64,000 nt of DNA. Origin: Torulaspora globosa (Eukaryota > Ascomycota > Saccharomycetes > Saccharomycetales > Saccharomycetaceae). Positions 57,194-64,000 of the stretch are shown here, piece by piece. How positions within the stretch are numbered: the first letter of the stretch is position 1; each line of letters opens with the position of its first letter. The notes under the pieces were generated by a model. That model saw only the letters and a list, made by a program, of their open reading frames with translations, did not search any database and was not told where the DNA came from. The stretch lies in contig NC_050730.1 in NCBI RefSeq assembly GCF_014133895.1, positions 372,001 through 436,000 of the forward strand, read 5' to 3'. Position numbers and translations under genes: made by a program.

Positions 57194-58792
57194 ATGGGAA
57201 GCTTGTGTATCGAACGATTGGCTAAGGCCCGAATGAGTGGGAATACAGCCCCTAGCTCTTCTAAAGATGATCTGCACACTAGATTCGTCACATTCAATGT
57301 CAATGGTTTGCGTACGTTCTTCCATTATCAGCCCTTCTCTGATATGAATCAATCTCTCGAGAAGGTCTTCGCTTATTTAGATGCTGATATTATCACCTTA
57401 CAAGAGTTGAAGACAGATCGTCACTCAATAACCAGATGGGGAAAGGTAGACGGCTTCTATTCCTTTATATCTATTCCTCAAACCAAGAGAGGTTACTCCG
57501 GAGTCGGTTGTTGGGTTAGAATCTTGCCAAAAGAGCATCCTCTATCAGGAGCATTGGAGGTAGTGAAGGCAGAGGAGGGTATTACTGGCTTGCTCTCGGT
57601 TAAAACTAATCGGACAACTGTGTGCTATCGCGATGACCCCATAGGAAGTATAGGCGGGTATGAGTCGCTGGGAATTGACGAAGAGGATGACAAGGAAGGC
57701 CTGCATCTGGATTCAGAGGGCCGTTGTGTCATGGTGGAATTAGCATGTAACGTCGTGGTGATAAGCGTCTACTGCCCTGCAAATTCTAGTCATAGCGTTG
57801 AAGGCGCATCTTTTAGAATAAAATACCTGAAAGTACTCTTCAAAAGGATACGAAATCTCTACAAGATGGGCAAGCAAGTCGTTCTCATGGGGGATATCAA
57901 CGTCTGTAGAGACTTAATAGATCATGCTGAGGCATTGGAGCAGGCTTCCGTTAAAATTAGCAATAATACTACTGGCGTCGAGATAGAATCCACTTTCCCC
58001 ACAGAATGCAAGCAATTCATTCTAAACCCGGACACTCCATTTCGCCGAATGCTAAACCAAATGCTTGCAGACTCTATTATGGCCGAGTTTGCGAGAGACG
58101 GCATATTGTGGGATTCTACAAGAGTGATGCAAACTCGAAAGCGGTTAAAAATGTACACCGTCTGGAATACGTTGAAAAACTCAAGACCAGTGAACTATGG
58201 CTCCAGAATTGACTACGTTTTATGTACAGAATCGCTGAAAAAGCTCATTACCTCCGCAGATATATTGCCGGACGTCACAGGTTCCGATCACTGTCCTGTC
58301 TACGCAGACTTCGACTTAAGAAGCTTGGCTAACAACCTGCCTCCCGCGAATGGTAAAATACCGAGGTTTGAAGCTCGGTATAAATTCGAACTAATGCATA
58401 GAAATGTGCTAGAGATGTTCGGCAAAAATGGAACCAATCGAGGAACAGCTTTGGGAGAAGAGTCAAAATACAAGGTCCATAAAAAGCCAGTGGTGTCCGC
58501 GAAGGCTAGCAAGTTAGTTCAAGTAGCCAAACTTCCAGAGGAGAGCCTTACTGCTGGCGACAGCGTAACAATAGGCCAGACAGCAATGGCGCGAAGCCTG
58601 CCCAAGAGAGAATATTCAAAGTTGCCAGTCAAGGAGAGTGGCGCGCCGCCTCTCTGTAAGCATGGACTAGAAGCAATACAGCGAACCTCGAGAACTCAGG
58701 CGAACCCAGGCAAGAAGTTCTGGATCTGTAAACTGCCCAAAGGTCGGTCAGGCGACAAAGACTCATCCTGCGGATTCTTCCAATGGGCGTAA
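57194..58792 (+). CDS. APN2: Class II abasic endonuclease Apn2
   Basis: A 532-residue protein (520 in S. cerevisiae) with an exonuclease III-type domain: FNVNGLR, LQELKT (metal-binding Glu), GDINVCRDL, SRIDYVL and the catalytic GSDHCP. The C-terminal GRF zinc finger (PLCKHG...NPGKKFWIC...CGFFQW) binds single-stranded DNA in the mammalian homologue. Apn2 cuts abasic sites and has 3' phosphodiesterase and 3'-5' exonuclease activity; it acts with PCNA. The ATG at 57233 (SGNTAPSSS) is an alternative start. It converges with POP8 with only 19 bases between stops. Confidence 0.96.
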   Translation: MGSLCIERLAKARMSGNTAPSSSKDDLHTRFVTFNVNGLRTFFHYQPFSDMNQSLEKVFAYLDADIITLQELKTDRHSITRWGKVDGFYSFISIPQTKRGYSGVGCWVRILPKEHPLSGALEVVKAEEGITGLLSVKTNRTTVCYRDDPIGSIGGYESLGIDEEDDKEGLHLDSEGRCVMVELACNVVVISVYCPANSSHSVEGASFRIKYLKVLFKRIRNLYKMGKQVVLMGDINVCRDLIDHAEALEQASVKISNNTTGVEIESTFPTECKQFILNPDTPFRRMLNQMLADSIMAEFARDGILWDSTRVMQTRKRLKMYTVWNTLKNSRPVNYGSRIDYVLCTESLKKLITSADILPDVTGSDHCPVYADFDLRSLANNLPPANGKIPRFEARYKFELMHRNVLEMFGKNGTNRGTALGEESKYKVHKKPVVSAKASKLVQVAKLPEESLTAGDSVTIGQTAMARSLPKREYSKLPVKESGAPPLCKHGLEAIQRTSRTQANPGKKFWICKLPKGRSGDKDSSCGFFQWA

Positions 58793-58811
58793 GATGCTGC
58801 TAAGGCAACAG

Positions 58812-59270
58812 CTAATTGCACTGCGACTCTTCTGCGTTTCTCTCCATAGTTCTTTTCACCCACACCTGATCGTCGGCACTGACGTCCATCGTCCTAAGGT
58901 CCGTTGATTCATTTTCTATAAGAACAAACACCGGTGATCCCACTAGCTCATTATCCGATGTATACGTGCTGATTGCGGACGCAAAGCTATCTTTGTCATG
59001 GCTTGCCACTTGTATATAGGCTCTAGTTGATTCTTGGTGTAGAAAGCTATATTCAATTCCTTCCCCAAATATCCCATGCGTTCTTCTCAAGGCGTTATTA
59101 ACCCACTGCTTCCATGTTATCAGGTCAATTACATTCTCTTCATGAAAGTTAGGGTCTTCAAATTTCCTGTGATTTGTTAGCGGTTTGAGAGATCCAAAAG
59201 CTCATCCGTAGTATCATTTGACATACATTGAAAGTGTGAAATAATGCCACTCGTTCCCTTCCCGTGCCAT
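58812..59270 (-). CDS. POP8: RNase P/MRP subunit Pop8, one short intron
   Basis: Exon 1 is 59227-59270 (44 bases), the intron is 59167-59226 (60 bases) and exon 2 is 58812-59166, giving 132 residues (133 in S. cerevisiae). The donor is GTATGT, the branch site is CGCTAAC (plus-strand 59176-59182) and the acceptor is CAG. Splicing joins REGNEWHYFTLS to KFEDPN through a Met codon split across the junction, and restores ITWKQWVNNALRRTHGIFGE, typical of Pop8. Pop8 is an essential protein of nuclear RNase P and RNase MRP. The unspliced exon 2 alone would lack the N-terminus. Confidence 0.92.
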
Positions 59271-59471
59271 GGAGTCAGCTCGGTGTTATTTGATATCCAA
59301 TAGGCTACCTTTCTTGTTAACAAGCACTTGCTAATAGATGCATTAATATTTTTTAGTAGTACGCTTCATCGGGCTGGGAACTAACAACAGATTTGTACAG
59401 TAATTTCGTCTATATATCTGAAAACATATGAATACAGATCCGTGGAAAAGTTATATCATTGCTGCAGTCTA

Positions 59472-62400
59472 TTACAGCTCTTCGTTTTGGCCGCCATGGT
59501 TATCATCCGCCTCTGCAGCTGGCGGGATCTCGTCAGAGTACAGCTGCTGAGTGACAGCGTCGCCTGCATTGTCTTCATCTATTTCGAAGTTTGCTTCACT
59601 TTCCAAAAAGTTTCCCAGGTCGCTCGCGTCATCGTCGTGTCCCTCTAGTAAGTCATCTGCATCGTCTAGGAATTGGTCGTGTAGTAATGATGAATATGTA
59701 GGGCCTCTTCTCCTGCCAAATCTCTCGCTCACTTTTGCAGCTGCGTTTACAAGTGACCGCTTGGCAAGTAGATAACCCGCGTAAAAGCCGGAAACCACAT
59801 AGAGTCCCGATTTGACGACTAGGTTGACTGCTCTATCGGTGCCGTTATTCTCAATCAAACCATCGTCTCCCAGCCGAATTTCGCCAAATCTCGCAAATCC
59901 GCCGTTTCTTCTGATTCCACGTTCATACACAAACCACGCTAGCAGGGCAACAATAACAAACGGAACGAAGAATATGATAAAGAACGAAGATCCATGAATT
60001 CCGTACTTTTCGTTGTATTCGGCTTCTTTGCCAGGACAAGGAATTGGGTCAGATACCGCGTCAAGTTTCAAGCCCCCCTCGCAAGTAGAGAGTGGAATTT
60101 TTCTGTAACCTGAGGGCTTGAAATACTCCACCGCATCAGACTTCCTGCAAATGTCCGACGGATCACTTGGACTGAGCCCGCTCACTAGTTTACATGTTCC
60201 ATCTACCGAGCGCTCAAAATTGTAATCGCACTCGTAATCCTGTCTAGTGCACGAGCAATTGTTTGTAATTTGCACGTAGTCTGACAAAGGCACATTGCCC
60301 ACATAGCACTCGTTGTTAATCTTTCTTAGGTACTTTGCTCGATGGCCAAATAAGCATTTTGTTCCTGATTCACCTAGAGGTAAGTAATCGAAGTCGTCAT
60401 GGGCGGGGTCTTCCCTATTAAAGGCACATTGTTTCTTGAAGCTCCCAGTAAAATCGATGGAAAATGTTTTAGTAGACCCACCTCTAATAGAGGTCGACTG
60501 AGACAGAAGCAGGAATCTCAAAGCCGAGTCCCCGGGTACAGTAACAATATCTTGAACGATTGTTCTCTCTTCGGTAAATTTAAAGTCTTTCCAAGTTTCG
60601 CCAGAATCTAGGGAGTAAGATAGAATGTCAGTGGGGACATTTTTGGGGACCAGAACCAAAACCCCTCCATGATCACCATACTCCCATTGATAAGCTCCTT
60701 TCTTGACCTCTCTCCAGCTTTCACCGCCATCAGAACTGAAAAAAGTGGAACACTCATCCTCTGGTAGCAGATGGCTTCCAACATTTCCAACACCAAATAA
60801 GAAACCGAGTGCCGAACCAGAAGAAAATGTATCTCTGATATCCGTTCTTTCAGAATAGCTATGAAGATGCAATGCGCATGCCTCTAAAGGTTTATTACTG
60901 CAATCGAAACGCTTCCCCTCTGAATCCTTCTTTGGTGGCTTTATATAAGACCAGTCAGAACCATCATTGAATGTGATACGTGACTGAAGTTCCTTCGGCT
61001 CTCCCTTTCGCAGAACATTCTCGCGGTTGGAAACGGTATTGACCAATATAATTCCCTCTAGTCCTTGAACCTTCTCGAAATCCACCATTCCATGCTGGTT
61101 CCTATTAACTGCTTTTTCCAGGGTGACGAACGAAGTCCCGTTTGAATTCGACTTCATCAACACTCCAAATTCTTCCCCTCTTTTGTTGCTTGTCGACAAA
61201 TGCAAGAAAATTGATCCAGTTTGTGAGCCGAGAACAGTAAAAGCCTCTTGTTTCTCCGCTGTAGCATCCATTGGGAATTTTGCCTCTGCAAACTCATGCC
61301 CATCTACAGTCACATACGCACGAAGTTCCCCATTTTCGTGTGGAATGGCAACGACTGTAAATTCACCAGTTGACATATAGCCTATGATATTTTCGTACAA
61401 CACTGTCTTGTCATTAATGAAGAAATCATTCGAAGAGACCAATGCTCTTGTTTGCGAGTGCTTTTCTTTGACTTGACAGAAAATTTGGTTTTCGTTGTAA
61501 GGAGATTCGAACTGAGAGCCACTGAACTCGCAATGGATTGCATTGTCCAAAAGTTCTCTAAAACTTTGCCCCGCATCAGTTGTTATATATGCAACCGCAT
61601 GACATTCTGGGCTAAACATAGAGTCGCAGTCCTTCCCACCGTAGTAGATAAAAGTGTTCTCATCTTTAGCATGAAACTCAAGCGGAAATCCAAGTTGTCT
61701 GGCTTGTGGCAGCTTCGTTTCATGGAAAGAGTTTCCTCTATCTTTCGTGACGTAAAGTGTACCGCTCAGACCGAAAAAATAAGCTGATGAATTGAAGTAT
61801 GGATTGAAGACTACCTCGATGATCTTATCATCCATATCAAATTTCTTGATAGTTTGTCCGGAATCATGAGAGATGTAAATATCATTCTTCATTGTGCCAA
61901 TAACGATTGTTTCGTGTTCCATAGTGTCAAAGTATTGATAGAAAACAATATTTGAGTCAAACTCATTCTCCTTGACCGAAACCTCACTGGCGTGCTGTTC
62001 TGGCTCTGAGAGTGATCCACATGAGACCTCCACAGGTGTTATGTCAAGCTCACGGTGGCACATGTCACCTCTCATAAGCTGCATGGGTTTTAACGTCAGC
62101 TGTCCCTCTGGTGAGCCTTTGCACACATCGGAGACGCTCAAGAGTTGGTAATCGAGTTCGCATTGACCATCGGCATTTCTTGAGAACTCGAAGGAGCATT
62201 CATAATCCTTTGCTGAGCATATCTCACAGACCTCTTCTTCCCACTCCAGATTAACAAACGGCTTGCGGATCAGACAGGAAGACGACGACTTTCTTCTGCT
62301 GTACTTACGTTTAACACCGTTCACACATTCTCCGTCGGCGACATAAAAGGTTTCGAAATCATCGTCTCCGCATCTCTTGCCGTCAAAGGCTTCGTTGAAA

Positions 62401-64000
62401 TCAATGGCATATAAGAAGTTCGAATTTCGTTTCCCGTCAAAGCCTTTAAGAATGAAATTAGCGCCGGAACCGTCAGGTGTCGTGGAGATGAGCTCAGTTG
62501 GTATAATGGCTTTCTCGAGCTGATATTCATTCCAGGTTTGTCCGTGATCCAGCGAATAGTAGAACTCCGACTGAGGATCGCCGTCGCGATCGGGATCGAA
62601 CGGGCACCGGACCATAATGTTCCCCATGTCCCCAAACGCGAAAAGAGATATACTGCTACTCGCTGTCTTCTTCCACGTGCGACCCCCGTCTGTCGATAGA
62701 AACAGGTCCGCTTCTTCCAAATTGATTTGAGTTCCATCGCCAACAACGCCCAGTTTCATGATGATGCCGGGAGCTGCGCCAGGCTGCGACTGGAACGCAA
62801 AAAGAACGTGCAAGGAACAATTTTCTACGTCGTCGATGTCACAAGGGTAATCCTTCTTGTTCTCAGGATCATCGACAACCTTTAGGTTATTCCAACTGAA
62901 ACCGCCATCAAAAGAGATCTTGGTCTTTGCTCTCATACGAGGCTTATTCGCCTCGCTTGACGATCTTCTTACGCCCTCAAATTGCGCTAACAGCGTTCCT
63001 GGGAGGTATTCGGACTCCGCAATCATAACGAAGCCCTCGGGGTTTTCTGTAGTCCACGGGATAGCTGAAAATTTCAAGCCCTGCGAATCAGACACGTACA
63101 CCTGCGACGATTTCCGCGAGTTTTCCCCGGTCGTTATCGGCAGAAATATCTTCCCCAGGGAGTCTTCGAACACACCAAAATCGTCTACCTCTCTCAGCTG
63201 CGTGGGCAGGTGAGCCTTCCTAAACAAAGTTCCATCAGCGGATACCCAAACCTCCTTATTCGAGAACTCGTTGAACCTGTCTTCCTGCGTAAACACAACA
63301 AGAAACGACTTGAGCACCAGAATCGAGCTAATCATCATGTCTTTGAACTGCTCCACGTCGAGACAAGTCTTACCAAAGTCCCGAGTGTAAAACAACCTCG
63401 AACGGACATCCGCCCCGGGCTGCCCGCCGCCATCGGAGTCGCCGACGCGCTCCAGGCAGTACACGGTCTTCTCGTCCTCTACAAGCGAGGACTGCGGCGA
63501 GGACGCGCCAAAATAGCACACTACATCCGCATCTTCCGACGCCCGAACCCGCTGGAAGCTCTTGCCGCCGTCCTTCGATATAAGCGAGTAACGCTTGCAT
63601 CCGAAAGACCCAGACTCGTCTTCCTCGTTCCCCGGCTCGCTATCTAACTCCGAGCCGCCCTTCTCCTCTCCGAAACTCTCACACACGTCGCATTGCGCGA
63701 TCAGATAATCTCCACTGCTGGGATGCGTGAGCAAAACACAGCCCCCCGACGACTTTTCGCCGTACTCCAGATCCATGACAGCCCTATTCCAGCTTTCTCC
63801 CATATCGTCAGTGATGTAGATCTGCCCCGGCTTGTCGAACGACATCGCAATCGCCCTGCTGTGGCTATGGAACGGGTCCACATACGCGTAGTCCGCCTTC
63901 ACCTTCTTAATCCGCTTCCACGTCCTACCATTGTCCTTGCTAACCGATATCCCAGACTGCAAAGACCGGATTATCGTCGTAGAGTCGTCAAAAGGCTGTA
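59472..64000 (-). CDS. PEP1: Vacuolar protein sorting receptor Pep1 (Vps10), 5' end outside window
   Basis: At least 1508 residues of a type I membrane protein; the signal peptide and first codons lie beyond the right edge. Two luminal Vps10 domains carry sortilin-type BNR repeats (for example SKDNGRTWK, SLDHGQTWNEYQ, SSDGGESWREVKK) and 10-Cys modules. One membrane span (VPFVIVALLAWFVYERG) is followed by a cytosolic tail with YSSL and an acidic DDADDLL region. Pep1 carries carboxypeptidase Y from the late Golgi to endosomes and returns by retromer. The tail signal FYVF of S. cerevisiae reads LYVV here. Confidence 0.96.
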   Translation of the reverse strand, partial: QPFDDSTTIIRSLQSGISVSKDNGRTWKRIKKVKADYAYVDPFHSHSRAIAMSFDKPGQIYITDDMGESWNRAVMDLEYGEKSSGGCVLLTHPSSGDYLIAQCDVCESFGEEKGGSELDSEPGNEEDESGSFGCKRYSLISKDGGKSFQRVRASEDADVVCYFGASSPQSSLVEDEKTVYCLERVGDSDGGGQPGADVRSRLFYTRDFGKTCLDVEQFKDMMISSILVLKSFLVVFTQEDRFNEFSNKEVWVSADGTLFRKAHLPTQLREVDDFGVFEDSLGKIFLPITTGENSRKSSQVYVSDSQGLKFSAIPWTTENPEGFVMIAESEYLPGTLLAQFEGVRRSSSEANKPRMRAKTKISFDGGFSWNNLKVVDDPENKKDYPCDIDDVENCSLHVLFAFQSQPGAAPGIIMKLGVVGDGTQINLEEADLFLSTDGGRTWKKTASSSISLFAFGDMGNIMVRCPFDPDRDGDPQSEFYYSLDHGQTWNEYQLEKAIIPTELISTTPDGSGANFILKGFDGKRNSNFLYAIDFNEAFDGKRCGDDDFETFYVADGECVNGVKRKYSRRKSSSSCLIRKPFVNLEWEEEVCEICSAKDYECSFEFSRNADGQCELDYQLLSVSDVCKGSPEGQLTLKPMQLMRGDMCHRELDITPVEVSCGSLSEPEQHASEVSVKENEFDSNIVFYQYFDTMEHETIVIGTMKNDIYISHDSGQTIKKFDMDDKIIEVVFNPYFNSSAYFFGLSGTLYVTKDRGNSFHETKLPQARQLGFPLEFHAKDENTFIYYGGKDCDSMFSPECHAVAYITTDAGQSFRELLDNAIHCEFSGSQFESPYNENQIFCQVKEKHSQTRALVSSNDFFINDKTVLYENIIGYMSTGEFTVVAIPHENGELRAYVTVDGHEFAEAKFPMDATAEKQEAFTVLGSQTGSIFLHLSTSNKRGEEFGVLMKSNSNGTSFVTLEKAVNRNQHGMVDFEKVQGLEGIILVNTVSNRENVLRKGEPKELQSRITFNDGSDWSYIKPPKKDSEGKRFDCSNKPLEACALHLHSYSERTDIRDTFSSGSALGFLFGVGNVGSHLLPEDECSTFFSSDGGESWREVKKGAYQWEYGDHGGVLVLVPKNVPTDILSYSLDSGETWKDFKFTEERTIVQDIVTVPGDSALRFLLLSQSTSIRGGSTKTFSIDFTGSFKKQCAFNREDPAHDDFDYLPLGESGTKCLFGHRAKYLRKINNECYVGNVPLSDYVQITNNCSCTRQDYECDYNFERSVDGTCKLVSGLSPSDPSDICRKSDAVEYFKPSGYRKIPLSTCEGGLKLDAVSDPIPCPGKEAEYNEKYGIHGSSFFIIFFVPFVIVALLAWFVYERGIRRNGGFARFGEIRLGDDGLIENNGTDRAVNLVVKSGLYVVSGFYAGYLLAKRSLVNAAAKVSERFGRRRGPTYSSLLHDQFLDDADDLLEGHDDDASDLGNFLESEANFEIDEDNAGDAVTQQLYSDEIPPAAEADDNHGGQNEEL

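Noticed and set aside
1..64000. CRISPR arrays, operons, bacterial-type promoters
   Set aside because: None was seen, and none is expected, because introns, tRNA structure and gene content show nuclear yeast DNA.

Overview
This window is nuclear DNA from a budding yeast of the family Saccharomycetaceae, most likely a lineage that did not go through the whole-genome duplication (WGD). Genes are dense and mostly intronless. The three introns found use the strict yeast GTATGT/(T)ACTAAC signals, and nearly every gene has a recognisable S. cerevisiae orthologue. From 1 to about 40 kb, the gene order interleaves two S. cerevisiae segments that arose by WGD: chromosome IV, YDR061-YDR076, and chromosome V, YER136-YER149. 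Ohnolog pairs such as DOA4/UBP5 and RTR1/RTR2 are present here as one gene. From about 40 to 64 kb, the order follows S. cerevisiae chromosome II, YBL026W to YBL017C. I could not fix the genus from sequence alone.

Layout. 1-8.4 kb: RAD55 (partial), PPH3, PEA2, SPT15, SCC4, TPS2. 9-22.7 kb: SNF11, IPT1, LSM5, FTR1, PAA1, FMP16, DOA4, DOS2, OCA6, DDI1, MAG1. 22.8-28.1 kb: COX15, EMP65, RTR1, RRG1. 28.1-32.8 kb: no intact protein gene. This stretch is a retrotransposon graveyard stacked upstream of a tRNA-Val(AAC) gene. It holds a Ty1/copia reverse transcriptase-RNase H relic, a decayed Ty3/gypsy-type gag-protease element with an initiator-tRNA primer site, several LTRs including one nested in another, and a broken gene for a secreted protein. 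33-41.7 kb: RPS13 (intron), AIM7, LCB2, a YDR061W-type ABC protein, GDI1, LSM2 (intron), a YER137C-type zinc-knuckle protein and the SRP RNA gene SCR1. 41.7-64 kb: RRN10, TRM4, MCM2, a UBR7/Mlo2-like protein, a diverged aldehyde dehydrogenase, PIM1, HAP3, RFT1, APN2, POP8 (intron) and PEP1/VPS10 (partial).

Most of these are unrelated housekeeping genes, as is usual for yeast, so the window is not an operon-like system. Links worth noting are FTR1 with Aft1-type iron sites in its promoter, TPS2 with a cluster of stress response elements, the divergent MAG1/DDI1 pair, and two genes (UBR7-like and the aldehyde dehydrogenase) sitting between MCM2 and PIM1, which are neighbours in S. cerevisiae.

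Protein starts were placed at ATG codons. Where an open frame continues upstream without an ATG, this is stated. No clearly new biological system was found. The most unusual parts are the tRNA-linked LTR stack, the broken secreted-protein gene beside it and the degenerate aldehyde dehydrogenase.
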